Positions 1 to 8,085 of a stretch of 41,030 nt of DNA are shown here, piece by piece. The stretch covers positions 1 to 41,030 of the forward strand of contig JAKEER010000648.1 of assembly GCA_022616615.1 (NCBI GenBank). Direction: 5' to 3'. Below the pieces are notes generated by a model. The model saw only the letters and a list, made by a program, of their open reading frames with translations. It did no database searches and was not told where the DNA came from. Positions within the stretch are counted from its first letter, which is position 1; each line of letters opens with the position of its first letter. The translations under genes and the position numbers were made by a program. Source of the DNA: Acidobacteriota bacterium. GTDB taxonomy: Bacteria; Acidobacteriota; Terriglobia; Versatilivoradales; Versatilivoraceae.

Positions 1-48
1 CGCGGGGCGAGGGGAACCGAGATCGTTCCATTTTGACAGCTCCAGGGC
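1..48. repeat. Partial copy of MITE-like repeat family A (right end only)
   Basis: The first bases of the window match the right-hand end of a repeat found near 10.5, 16.6 and 35.9 kb: a GGGGCGAGGGGAACCGA block, a short T-rich stretch and a terminal ACAGCTCCAGGG. The left part lies outside the window. It stops about 40 bases before the cupin start codon, so it forms part of that gene's upstream region. Confidence 0.7.
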
Positions 49-89
49 GCACAGGGCGCCGCCCGCCAACTCTGCTGGGGAAAACCGCC

Positions 90-437
90 ATGCAAGAATT
101 CGACTGGAATCGCCTCCCCCAGGAGCAAATGAACGAAAAGTTCTCGCGCAAATTTATCCACGGGGAGAAGATCATGGTGGCGCAGATCTTTCTCAAACAG
201 GGTTGTGTGGTTCCCGAGCACAGCCACGAGAGCGAGCAGATGACGGTGGTAGTCACCGGCTTGCTTCGGTTCCAGTTTGGCAGGGAGGAAAAGATCGTGG
301 CGTCGAACCAGGCAATGAACATTCCGTCCCACATGAAGCACGCTGTCGTGGCGCTGGAAGATACTTTGGCCTATGACATTTTCTCTCCCATTCGGCACGA
401 CTGGCTGGCAGGGGATGACGCGTACCTGCGGAAGTAA
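90..437 (+). CDS. Small cupin-domain protein
   Basis: Single-domain cupin of about 115 residues. The ATG at 90 is preferred over an upstream in-frame TTG at 33, because the upstream codons lie in a repeat end and a GGGG ribosome-binding stretch sits about 9 bases before the ATG. Cupin motif 1 is visible as PEHSHESEQ (two His and a Glu as metal ligands), and a later His-containing SHMKHAVV corresponds to motif 2. There is no signal peptide, so it is probably cytosolic. Members of this family include small metal-dependent isomerases, dioxygenases and sugar-binding sensors; the substrate cannot be read from sequence. The neighbouring DUF2911 gene is 72 bases downstream on the same strand. Confidence 0.75.
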   Translation: MQEFDWNRLPQEQMNEKFSRKFIHGEKIMVAQIFLKQGCVVPEHSHESEQMTVVVTGLLRFQFGREEKIVASNQAMNIPSHMKHAVVALEDTLAYDIFSPIRHDWLAGDDAYLRK

Positions 438-509
438 CGCTCGGCCGCTGCCATCACCGTGAAACTTTTCATCCCAATATTCCCATCCTGCAAGAACGGA
501 GGCGGTCTT

Positions 510-1034
510 ATGAACGGATTCATGCGCAAAGCCGCAGGCCTGTTGCTTTTCACGCTCGCCGCTAGCAGTTTTGCTCTCTCGCAGCGGAACCCACGAGCTA
601 CCAGCAAGCTCGACGTGAATGGCAAGTTTGTGATGATCGAGTATGGACGGCCTTCGCTGAAGGGACGCGACATCCTGGCGTTGATCGAGCCCGGCAAGGT
701 TTGGCGGATGGGCGCAGACAAGTCCACCACCTTCACCTCGGATGGCCGGTTGTCCTTTGGAAAGGTCGCAGTTCCCGAAGGGACCTACAGTCTCTGGCTG
801 AAGAAAGTGGGCGAGCGGTCGTTCGATTTGATTTTCAATAAACAGACTGGCCAATGGGGCACGCAGTACGGGTCGATTGACGACGTGGCTTCCGTGCCGA
901 TGGCATTTTCGGAGGGCGGCGAAGCCGTCGAAGTGTTCACTCTGAGCCTCGTGCGGGGAGCAAAAACCAACGCAGGCGAACTGGCGCTGCAGTGGGGCAA
1001 GGCCGTCCTCAAGGCGCCGTTTACCGTAAAGTAG
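510..1034 (+). CDS. Secreted DUF2911 family protein
   Basis: 174-residue exported protein. The ATG at 510 has a GGAGG ribosome-binding site at about 499-503 and gives a clean signal peptide (MNGFMRKAAGLLLFTLAASS followed by FALSQ); an earlier in-frame start at 459 would bury it. The mature part has the DUF2911 pattern: an early VNGKFVMIEYGRPSLKGRD segment, a VWRMGADKST core, an EGTYSLWL strand and a QWGTQYG motif. DUF2911 proteins are common in Acidobacteria and Bacteroidetes and have no established biochemical role. It probably acts in the periplasm. The strand and short spacing allow co-transcription with the cupin gene. Confidence 0.85.
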   Translation: MNGFMRKAAGLLLFTLAASSFALSQRNPRATSKLDVNGKFVMIEYGRPSLKGRDILALIEPGKVWRMGADKSTTFTSDGRLSFGKVAVPEGTYSLWLKKVGERSFDLIFNKQTGQWGTQYGSIDDVASVPMAFSEGGEAVEVFTLSLVRGAKTNAGELALQWGKAVLKAPFTVK

Positions 1035-1178
1035 CGTCATCGACGACTGGGAATAACCGGTCTCGAATGGAAGATTCCGATTGAAACGGTGAAAGGACAA
1101 TCGCCAATCCGCATCAAGCAATCTTCGGCGGCTTTTCGCCGCCACCGCTGCATTCATGCCACTACGGAGATCGTTTGA

Positions 1179-2159
1179 ATGGCACGTTACTTCATCACCG
1201 GAGCTCAGGGCTGCATCGGCGCCTGGGTTGTCAAGAATCTCGTAGATCGTGGGCAAGAGGTGTTTGTCTATGACCTCGATCTTGAACCGAAGCGGCTGGG
1301 GCTTCTGTTAAACCCTGGGGAGTTGTCGCGGGTTCAGTTTATTCGCGGCGATGTTTGCGATTCGGAGCAGCTGAACGCAGAGATCCAGCGGCGGCAGATC
1401 GCCTACATCATCCACCTGGCCGGACTGCAAGTGCCCACTTGCCGCGCAAATCCCAAGTTGGGCGCAATGGTCAACGTTGTGGGGACGATCAATGTTTTCG
1501 AAGCGGCGCGGGTCCGGGGAACAGAGCTTCAGGGGTTGGCTTATGCCAGCTCCGCCGCGGTCTTTGGTCCGGAGGAGGATTATGGCGCTAGCCCTTTGGA
1601 CGAGAGCGCTCCCCTGCTGCCCGAGACGCATTACGGGGTTTTCAAGCAGTGCAACGAGGGCAATGCGCGCGTTTACTTCAAGGATCACCAGCTCTCGAGC
1701 GCAGGTCTCCGTCCGTACGCCGTTTACGGGCCGGGCCGCGATTTTGGAATCACCTCGGGCCCGACCAAAGCCCTGAAAGCAGCCGTGGCTGGCCGGCCAT
1801 TCGAGATCAAATTCGGAGGCCCGGTCTCCATGCAGTTTGTGGATGACACGGCCAAGACCTTCATTGCCTGCGCCGAAAGCCGCAAACGAGGTGCGCGGGT
1901 CTACAACATCCGAGGCGCCGTCATTACCGTCGAAGCCTTCATTCAATCGGTCGAGGGGGTTTACCCTCGGTTCAAGGGCCTGATTCGCTGCACGTCCAAC
2001 CCTCTTGGAATAGCTTCGAACCTCGCGGAACACGGCCTGCAGGATGAGATCGGGACGGTTCCAACTACGGATCTCCAGCGGGGCATCCAAGCCACGGTCC
2101 AGATTTTTGAGAGGCTGCAGAAAGAAGGGCGTCTGGATCTTTCCGATCTGGACGGATGA
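1179..2159 (+). CDS. NAD-dependent epimerase/dehydratase (extended SDR)
   Basis: 326-residue Rossmann-fold enzyme of the extended short-chain dehydrogenase family. Visible are the GAQGCIG nucleotide-binding loop (residues 8-14), the GDVCD adenine-contact segment (57-61), an ASSAAVFG strand with the catalytic Ser/Thr region (123-130) and the Y-x3-K pair in HYGVFKQ (Tyr152, Lys156). The family acts on nucleotide sugars or other hydroxy/keto substrates; which one is not readable here. The ATG at 1179 has GGAG about nine bases upstream. The following zinc alcohol dehydrogenase gene, 265 bases downstream on the same strand, suggests a shared oxidative sugar or polyol pathway, which is inference. 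Confidence 0.88.
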   Translation: MARYFITGAQGCIGAWVVKNLVDRGQEVFVYDLDLEPKRLGLLLNPGELSRVQFIRGDVCDSEQLNAEIQRRQIAYIIHLAGLQVPTCRANPKLGAMVNVVGTINVFEAARVRGTELQGLAYASSAAVFGPEEDYGASPLDESAPLLPETHYGVFKQCNEGNARVYFKDHQLSSAGLRPYAVYGPGRDFGITSGPTKALKAAVAGRPFEIKFGGPVSMQFVDDTAKTFIACAESRKRGARVYNIRGAVITVEAFIQSVEGVYPRFKGLIRCTSNPLGIASNLAEHGLQDEIGTVPTTDLQRGIQATVQIFERLQKEGRLDLSDLDG

Positions 2160-2424
2160 CGAAGGAGCTCCGGGCTATCAGGAAGCCTCTCGCTGCCAGG
2201 CAGCACAGCAAACGGAAACCGGTAGGAAACGGCCGCCGTGCCGTTCCCCGTGGCGATCGGGAAGAAACAAACGGGGTACGCCGCGGCGGGCGTTCCCTAC
2301 GGCCGATATCGATGTCTTCAAGGGTCACCGCGTTTTCGTGCGCCAGTCCCTGTGGCCAACGGGTGATGCGCCAGGACGGCAGCGCACCCTGCGCAAGTTA
2401 TGTATTCACGGGAGAACTGAGCCG

Positions 2425-3567
2425 ATGCAAGCAGCCGTTTTGGAAGCACCTTCAAAGATTGTGATTCGAGACGTTCCTGCGCCCAGGCCGGGTCCGCATG
2501 AGCTTCTGGTCCGCGTGGCGGCCGTGGGGCTTTGCGGCACAGACATCCACATCTTTCGTGGCGAAGGAAATTACAACATGGACGCCTCGGGTCGAGTGGT
2601 CCCGCTGGAAGAGCAGCCGCAGATCCTCGGCCACGAGTTCTGTGGAGAGGTGGTCGAGGTGGGAGGCCAGGCGGGAGTGTTTCAGCCCGGGGACCGCGTG
2701 GTGGTGGATCAGGGACACAACTGCCACAGCGTGCTGCGCAGCCCTTTGTGCGAGTACTGCCAGACGGGAGACTCGCACCAGTGCGCCTACTACCGGGAGC
2801 ATGGCATCACCGGGCTGCAAGGCGCGATGGCGGAGTTCGTCGCGGTGCCAGCGAGGAATGCCGTCAGGATCCCCGGCAATCTGACTTTCCTCGAAGCCGC
2901 GATGACAGAGCCTTTGGGCTGCATTTTGCACTCGACCCAGATGCTCGAAAAGACGCCAGCTCGGTACACTTTCGGCGGTGAGCGCAGGATTCGTTCAATT
3001 CTGATTTGCGGCTCCGGCCCCGCCGGCTTGCTGTTTGCCCAGTGCTTCCGTAATGTCCGAGGATTTGACGGGCAGGTAATCGTGGCCGATGTCCAGGAGC
3101 GAAAACTCGATTTGGCGAAGCGTTTCGGCGCCGTGACCGTCAACCTGCGCCAGCAGCCTTTGATCGAAGCCGTTCGAGACTTAACAGGTGGCCAGCGTGT
3201 GGAATGTTTGATTGACGCCTGTGGAAATGCCGCCCTGTTTGAACAGGTCCCCTGGTTGCTTCGCAAGCAGGGAACCTTTGTGCTGTATGGGCACGGTCAC
3301 CGCGGTAAGGATGTCGGTATTCTGAACCTGGTGCAGTTTCTCGAACCTGTCCTGGTTTCGCCCATTGGAGCTTCCGGTGGCTTTAGCGCCGACGGAAGTC
3401 CATTGACATACCGTCGAGCAGTCGAAGCGATCAGTTCAGGAAAAGTCGATGCCGGTTCGATGATCACCCACGCATATCCAGGGCTGGATTGTGTGCAGAA
3501 AGCGCTGAGCGAAGACTGCCGTGAGCCCGGCTATGTCAAAGGCATCGTTCAGATGTTAAGGCAATGA
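2425..3567 (+). CDS. Zinc-dependent alcohol dehydrogenase (MDR superfamily)
   Basis: 380-residue medium-chain dehydrogenase of the sorbitol/threonine dehydrogenase type. Catalytic zinc ligands are Cys37 in LCGTDIH, His70-Glu71 in GHEFCGE and Glu162 in MTEPLGC. The structural zinc loop has Cys100, Cys109, Cys112 and Cys120. The Rossmann loop is GSGPAG (about 196-201). The frame is open well upstream, but homology begins at MQAAVLEAPSKIVIRDVP, so the ATG at 2425 is chosen; the preceding GGGAGAACTGAGCCG gives a modest ribosome-binding site. The 265-base gap before it contains no supportable gene. Probable reaction: NAD(P)-linked oxidation of a polyol, sugar alcohol or amino alcohol; the substrate is unknown. 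Confidence 0.88.
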   Translation: MQAAVLEAPSKIVIRDVPAPRPGPHELLVRVAAVGLCGTDIHIFRGEGNYNMDASGRVVPLEEQPQILGHEFCGEVVEVGGQAGVFQPGDRVVVDQGHNCHSVLRSPLCEYCQTGDSHQCAYYREHGITGLQGAMAEFVAVPARNAVRIPGNLTFLEAAMTEPLGCILHSTQMLEKTPARYTFGGERRIRSILICGSGPAGLLFAQCFRNVRGFDGQVIVADVQERKLDLAKRFGAVTVNLRQQPLIEAVRDLTGGQRVECLIDACGNAALFEQVPWLLRKQGTFVLYGHGHRGKDVGILNLVQFLEPVLVSPIGASGGFSADGSPLTYRRAVEAISSGKVDAGSMITHAYPGLDCVQKALSEDCREPGYVKGIVQMLRQ

Positions 3568-3569
3568 AC

Positions 3570-3821
3570 GAGCGCCCTGGAGGCGCCGGCAGCCGTGGCA
3601 GAAGATCACGGAAACGGCCTCTGCCGGGTGGGACGCCGGCGCCTGGAGTTTCTACATTTGTCCCCCTTTTCCAAGGGGGACGCCGCGTTTTTTGCGGCAG
3701 GGGTCTTCATTAGTTCGTAGCACACCCCCTGTAGTCCCCCTTGCCAAGGGGGACAAATCTCTGGCCTTCGGCCAGGCAGCGCGGGCGCGACGCCCGCGCT
3801 GCCTGGGGTAGCTGCAGTGGC
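3570..3821. repeat. Cluster of palindromic repeats between convergent genes
   Basis: This spacer between convergent genes holds three structures. First, a GC-rich inverted repeat (GAGGCGCCGGC near 3580 and GCCGGCGCCTGGAG near 3635). Second, an element at 3656-3758 whose ends ATTTGTCCCCCTT... and ...AAGGGGGACAAAT mirror each other, each arm being itself palindromic. Third, a perfect hairpin at 3775-3803 (13-base arms, starting GGCAGCGCGGGCG, with CGA loop). The centre of the second element (GGTCTTCATTAGTTCGTAGC) recurs near 26.2 kb. The hairpin could also terminate transcription from both sides. Confidence 0.8.
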
Positions 3822-4271
3822 TTAGTTAATTCGGCTATTTTTGCTGCTAATGCTGGCGAACGCTGCCAGAGCTTTGGCCTTCTCTTTGTCGAAGGGAATG
3901 ATGGTTCTTTCTTCAGAGGAGCGAGGCGACGCGGGACGCGCCGGCGGTTTGGTACTCAGCAGATTCTCCAGAGCCGCCTCGGCCTGGTCGAGCCGCTGGT
4001 TGATGTTGTTCAGGGCATTCGAATAAGACTGGATGGCGCCCTGGATGCGATCCAGCGATTTCCGGCTTTCCTCACGGCACGACTCCACCAGCACCTGGCG
4101 CTCGTAGGTCTCTCGCACTTTCCCAAGCAGGACTCGCACCTGCTCCGCAGGCAGATTCAATCCTTCCAAACGCTCGATCAATTGAGTCACTCGAGACTTG
4201 AACTCTTCCGATAGACTGTATTCCTTGTTCAACTGACCTATCAAGACGCGAAGCGGACTTTCCTTGGACAT
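3822..4271 (-). CDS. Predicted coiled-coil protein of unknown function
   Basis: 149-residue soluble protein. The ATG at 4271 (MSKESPLRVLIGQ) has an AGGAG six bases upstream, better than the in-frame start at 4304. Residues 20-105 are predicted mostly helical with heptad-like spacing of Leu, Ile and Val (for example RVTQLIERLEGLNL and INQRLDQAEAALENLL), followed by a Pro/Ser-rich linker and an Ala/Lys-rich tail. No enzyme motif, signal peptide or membrane segment is visible. I do not recognise a family. It is transcribed convergently to the alcohol dehydrogenase and divergently from the deoxyhypusine-synthase-like gene, so it is probably monocistronic. A cell-structure or adaptor role is possible but unsupported. 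Confidence 0.65.
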   Translation of the reverse strand: MSKESPLRVLIGQLNKEYSLSEEFKSRVTQLIERLEGLNLPAEQVRVLLGKVRETYERQVLVESCREESRKSLDRIQGAIQSYSNALNNINQRLDQAEAALENLLSTKPPARPASPRSSEERTIIPFDKEKAKALAAFASISSKNSRIN

Positions 4272-4740
4272 GAAAACTCCTGCCAGTAGAGATCCACGCT
4301 CCAACTGTGGTGCGATTTTAGATGCGAGTGATTGCCCGGATGGTCTAGGAAGACCCGCATTCTACGCAAGATATTCTTAAGATCGCAAGTGAATAACCAA
4401 AAATGTCACACTCTTTCTCAGGGGAGAAAACAACGGACGACTTGCCTGAATCGCCCAAGATTGCTTGAAGTTACGGAAACGCCGATTCAGTCTGCGTTGA
4501 ACTGAGCTGGACACAGAAAAAAGAAAATAATTCCACAAAGTGGTAAAGCCAGGGCAAACCGCGCCATGCCGTGGAGAGGCGCAGTCGAGCCTGCTTTGTG
4601 CTGCAATTGCAACGGCGCGCTGAGGACCCTGCTGTCCTCCCTCAACTCTTTTGCAAGACGAGCAGGGATCGTTTAATCTTAGCCGCGATTTCTAACCTGT
4701 GGTGAAAACCAGCCGGTTCGGCTGAAGAGAAAACGAACTC
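4272..4740. other. Divergent intergenic region
   Basis: 469 bases between divergently transcribed genes. It is locally A+T-rich (4370-4540) compared with its surroundings, as expected for two opposed promoters, but no confident -35/-10 pair, operator or hairpin could be assigned. No gene was found on either strand. Confidence 0.5.
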
Positions 4741-5850
4741 ATGAATCAGAAAAGTCAGTTTCTTAAAGGGAAAAAAATCGATCCGGCGGCCATCCACAGC
4801 GATCTCCGCATTCCAGAACTGATCGACCAGGTCTTTTGCGCTTACAACGCAGCCCGCTTGCGAGAGGCCTGTCACCTCTATGCAAGACAGATGCTCGGCG
4901 ACAGTGTCACGGTGGGCATGGCACTCTCGGGCGCTTTGTCTCCTGCCGGAATGGGCATCTCGACGTTCATTCCGCTGATCGAGAGCGGGTTTGTCGATTG
5001 GATTGTGACCACGGGCGCCAATCTCTACCATGACGCGCATTTTGGAATTGGCTTGGAGATGCATTTCGGCAATCCGCAGACCAGTGACGTCGTGCTGCGG
5101 GAGGAAGGCGTGGTGCGGGTCTACGATATCTTCTTCGACTACAACGTCCTGTTGTCTACTGACGCCTTTTTCCGGGAAGTGATCAGCACCCCGGAATTTC
5201 AGCAAGAGATGAGCACGGCGGAGTTTCATTACCGCATTGGCAAGTATGTCAACGAACGCGAGAAGGTGTTGGGGCTGAAGAACAAATCGCTCCTGGCTGC
5301 GGCTTACCGCTGCGGGCTGCCTGTTTACACTTCGTCACCGGGCGACAGCTCCATTGGGATGAACGTGGCAGCCAAGGCCCTGGAAGGCAACCAACTGCGG
5401 CTCGACGTGTGCGCGGATGTCAACGAGACGGCCGCCATTGTGCTGGAAGCCAAGCGCGCCGGAGGCAAGAGCGCCGTTTTCATTTGTGGCGGCGGTTCGC
5501 CTAAGAATTTCATTCTGCAGACCGAGCCGCAGCTTCAGGAAGTGCTGGGCATCGCCGAAAAGGGGCACGACTATTTCCTGCAGATTACGGATGCGCGCCC
5601 CGACACCGGCGGCCTGTCCGGCGCAACGCCCAGCGAAGCGGTCAGTTGGGGCAAAGTGGATCCTGATCAACTGCCCGGCACCGTGGTTTGCTACTGCGAC
5701 TCCACCATTGCCGTGCCGCTCATCGCGGCTTACGCCATTGCCACTCGCGCGCCTCGAAAACTGAGGCGCCTTTATGACCGGCGCGAGGATCTCATGCAGC
5801 GGCTGCGAGATGAGTATCAGAAGCCGAAATCGTCGTTGGTGCAAGAGTAA
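4741..5850 (+). CDS. Deoxyhypusine synthase-like protein
   Basis: 369-residue member of the deoxyhypusine synthase (DHS) fold. Family hallmarks: [16 protein letters not shown] near residues 57-72, the [14 protein letters not shown] segment (about 89-102), the [10 protein letters not shown] segment (198-207) and the active-site block [13 protein letters not shown], with Lys305 matching the lysine that carries the butylamine intermediate in eukaryotic DHS. Bacteria lack canonical eIF5A, so modification of that protein is unlikely. Some bacterial homologues are thought to transfer the aminobutyl group of spermidine to free polyamines (homospermidine formation), which is the most plausible role here. 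The start is ATG at 4741 with only a weak purine stretch upstream. An M17 aminopeptidase follows after 94 bases and may be co-transcribed. Confidence 0.85.
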   Translation: MNQKSQFLKGKKIDPAAIHSDLRIPELIDQVFCAYNAARLREACHLYARQMLGDSVTVGMALSGALSPAGMGISTFIPLIESGFVDWIVTTGANLYHDAHFGIGLEMHFGNPQTSDVVLREEGVVRVYDIFFDYNVLLSTDAFFREVISTPEFQQEMSTAEFHYRIGKYVNEREKVLGLKNKSLLAAAYRCGLPVYTSSPGDSSIGMNVAAKALEGNQLRLDVCADVNETAAIVLEAKRAGGKSAVFICGGGSPKNFILQTEPQLQEVLGIAEKGHDYFLQITDARPDTGGLSGATPSEAVSWGKVDPDQLPGTVVCYCDSTIAVPLIAAYAIATRAPRKLRRLYDRREDLMQRLRDEYQKPKSSLVQE

Positions 5851-5944
5851 GCACCGGCTTCGGCTGGACCTGAACGCAGTGCTACGAGCATAGGCGCAAT
5901 CCTGTTGCCTTGCCTTTGCTGTCATCAATGATAGGAGCAGAATT

Positions 5945-7432
5945 ATGAAACTGGAAGTGAACAGCGCACGCCTGCAGAAACTTTCGACAGACCTGCTGGT
6001 CATTATTCTCGATAGGGAGCTGCAACTATCTACAATTGAAGACCCTGAGCTCTTGGGGCTTCTGAAGAGCCTGGGCAAGGACTTTGAGGAGAAGATAGTT
6101 AAGAAGGAATATTTCAGTCGCTGGACTGGCGGAATAAAACACGTTCTCGTCTTTCACACCGCACTGAATACTTCCTACAACATCTGGGAACGGATCAAGA
6201 TCTATGCCTCGCGTGCTGTGTCCTGGGGCAGTGATTTGAACCTGAAGGAGGTGACGTTTCTACTGAACGGCGCCGACGCACCTACTTACTTTGGAAAGGT
6301 CGTCGAGGGCGTGATTATCGGCAGTTACGCCTTCGAGCGGTACAAGATCGAGAAGAACAAGTATCTGGGTGAGGCGAAGATTTCGCTGGTCACTAGCGAT
6401 GCCGGACGCGCCGTCTGTCGGAAGAAATTTGAGCGCTACGCCCTGGTTTCAAACGCCGTCAACGAGTGCCGGGAGATTGTTAATGAGCCGGGCTGCGCCG
6501 TTTACCCGGAAGTGCTTGGTAACCTGGCAAAGCAGATCGGCAAGCAGCACGGCCTGAAGGTGACCGTCTTGGATGAAAAGGAGCTGGAGAAGGGCGGTTA
6601 CACGGGCCTCAGTGGCGTAGGCAGAGGCAGTGCGCATCCGCCGCGGCTCATCAGCCTGGAGTATAAGGCGCCGAAGAAATCCTCCGTGCGGCTGGCCTTG
6701 GTCGGCAAGGGTATTACGTTTGACACTGGTGGCATCTCCATCAAGCCTGCCGACAAAATGCTGGAGATGAAAGGCGACATGGCCGGTGGCGCGGCGGTGT
6801 TGTACGCCATGAAGGCGATTGCCCAACTGAAGCCGGCGATCAACGTGGTGGGGATTATCCCATCAGCGGAAAACACGCCCGACGCCAATGCGCAGCGGCC
6901 CGGCGACATCTTCACTGCCAAAAACGGCAAATCCGTTCAGGTGGACAACACCGACGCTGAAGGCAGGCTGGTACTGATCGATGGTTTCGCGCGTGCAGGC
7001 GAGTTGGCAGCGACGCACCTTGTGGACATCGCCACGCTTACCGGCGCCGTTGTGCGCGCCCTAGGGCAGGGCTATGCCGGCATCATGGGCAACCATCCGG
7101 GGCTGATCCAGGCGGTGATTCGTTCCGGCAACAACCACGGCGAAAACTTCTGGCAGTTGCCGCTGCCGGAGGAGTACAAGGAACTGCTGAAGACGCCCTA
7201 TGCCGACATCAATAATGTCGGAGGCCCGAATGGGGGGGCAATTACCGCCGGGTTGTTCTTGCAGGAGTTCTTGCCGGAGAAAACAGCCTGGGCACATCTC
7301 GACATCGCGGGCCCGTTTCTGTTCGATAAACCCTGGAAACATTACGCCGCCGGCGCCACTGGTTTCGGGTTGAAGACTTTCGTAGATCTTTGCGAAAGGT
7401 TTGGGGAGTATTTTCCGGCGCAACAACCGTAA
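5945..7432 (+). CDS. pepA: Leucyl aminopeptidase (peptidase family M17)
   Basis: 495-residue cytosolic di-metal aminopeptidase that removes N-terminal residues from peptides. The C-terminal catalytic domain shows the full family set: Lys255 and Asp260 in VGKGITFDTGG, Asp278 in MKGDMAGGAAVL and the signature NTDAEGRL with Asp337, Glu339 and Arg341. The N-terminal macro-like domain (about 1-170) is more diverged, as is usual. The ATG at 5945 follows an AGGAG with good spacing. Length is normal for the family. The gene lies directly downstream of the DHS-like gene. Homologues also act as DNA-binding regulators in some bacteria, but nothing here supports that. Confidence 0.93.
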   Translation: MKLEVNSARLQKLSTDLLVIILDRELQLSTIEDPELLGLLKSLGKDFEEKIVKKEYFSRWTGGIKHVLVFHTALNTSYNIWERIKIYASRAVSWGSDLNLKEVTFLLNGADAPTYFGKVVEGVIIGSYAFERYKIEKNKYLGEAKISLVTSDAGRAVCRKKFERYALVSNAVNECREIVNEPGCAVYPEVLGNLAKQIGKQHGLKVTVLDEKELEKGGYTGLSGVGRGSAHPPRLISLEYKAPKKSSVRLALVGKGITFDTGGISIKPADKMLEMKGDMAGGAAVLYAMKAIAQLKPAINVVGIIPSAENTPDANAQRPGDIFTAKNGKSVQVDNTDAEGRLVLIDGFARAGELAATHLVDIATLTGAVVRALGQGYAGIMGNHPGLIQAVIRSGNNHGENFWQLPLPEEYKELLKTPYADINNVGGPNGGAITAGLFLQEFLPEKTAWAHLDIAGPFLFDKPWKHYAAGATGFGLKTFVDLCERFGEYFPAQQP

Positions 7433-7591
7433 GGCGTGTCGAGCAGATTTCAGCTTGAGCGGCTTTCAACGGTTGCGTCGCGGTGAGCTGACGTGGGGAT
7501 CAGGGCAAAACGCATCTGACGCCACGAAATGGCGCCGCCATTGTTCCCCTGCTCTGCGGGTGCTATATTGAAAAAAAGAACAGGAGCAATC

Positions 7592-7777
7592 ATGACAGCC
7601 AAGGAAGCAGTTCTTCAGATGATTCAAGACCTTCCAGCGGAAGCTACGACGGAAGATATTATGGTTCGTCTTTACTTTCGCTTGCAGGTGGAAGCTGGCT
7701 TAGCGCAGTTGGATGAAGGCCAGTGGATCAGCCACGAAGACGTGGAAAAACGGATGGCTCAATGGCTGGAGCCATGA
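7592..7777 (+). CDS. Antitoxin of a ParE/RelE-type toxin-antitoxin pair
   Basis: 61-residue acidic protein. The ATG at 7592 with an AGGAG six bases upstream is preferred over an in-frame start at 7529. Its sequence (TAKEAVLQMIQDLPAEATTEDI..., then a RLQVEAGLAQLDEG repeat-like helix and a SHEDVEKRMAQWL tail) resembles short antitoxins that accompany ParE toxins: an N-terminal region followed by a toxin-wrapping helix. Its stop overlaps the toxin start as ATGA (7774-7777), which implies translational coupling. It would be expected to bind and neutralise the toxin and to repress the operon. Confidence 0.8.
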   Translation: MTAKEAVLQMIQDLPAEATTEDIMVRLYFRLQVEAGLAQLDEGQWISHEDVEKRMAQWLEP

Positions 7778-8052
7778 GGTGGTCTCCCAAGGCTGCCGGA
7801 CAGTTCGAGCAGATTTGCAGCTACATCGCTTCTGACTCGCCCCATTACGCTCGCCTATTTGCAAGGAAAGTGAACGCCCTTATCAAAACCATTCCTCAGT
7901 TTCCCAAGTCCGGCAGAGTGGTTCCTGAGTTTAACAATGAAAACCTACGCGAACGAATCTTTCAGAATTACCGGATTGTTTATCGCGTGAAGCCCGGTGT
8001 CATTGAAATCGTTGCCATTACCCATGGCGCAGCCCTGTTGCAACTCCCGTGA
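7774..8052 (+). CDS. ParE/RelE-family toxin
   Basis: 92-residue basic protein of the ParE/RelE fold. Typical features are an N-terminal WSPKAAGQFEQICSYIA helix, the GRVVPEF strand, the LRERIFQNYRIVYRV block and the terminal VAITHGAALL. ParE members inhibit DNA gyrase and RelE members cleave mRNA on the ribosome; the ERIFQNYRIVYRV pattern is closer to ParE, but sequence alone does not settle the target. The ATG at 7774 overlaps the antitoxin stop codon. The coding frame is open further upstream, but that part belongs to the antitoxin gene in another frame. It appears intact. Confidence 0.85.
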   Translation: MRWSPKAAGQFEQICSYIASDSPHYARLFARKVNALIKTIPQFPKSGRVVPEFNNENLRERIFQNYRIVYRVKPGVIEIVAITHGAALLQLP

Positions 8053-8085
8053 CTCATATTGAACTGTAGTCCGGGGAGGCTCATC

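Noticed and set aside
1308-2090. Minus-strand frame of 260 codons
   Set aside because: Shadow of the epimerase gene, whose Rossmann and YxxxK motifs are on the plus strand.
2044-2424. N-terminal extension of the zinc alcohol dehydrogenase
   Set aside because: The frame is open but the sequence is Arg/Pro-rich without homology pattern, overlaps the epimerase end, and family similarity begins at the ATG at 2425.
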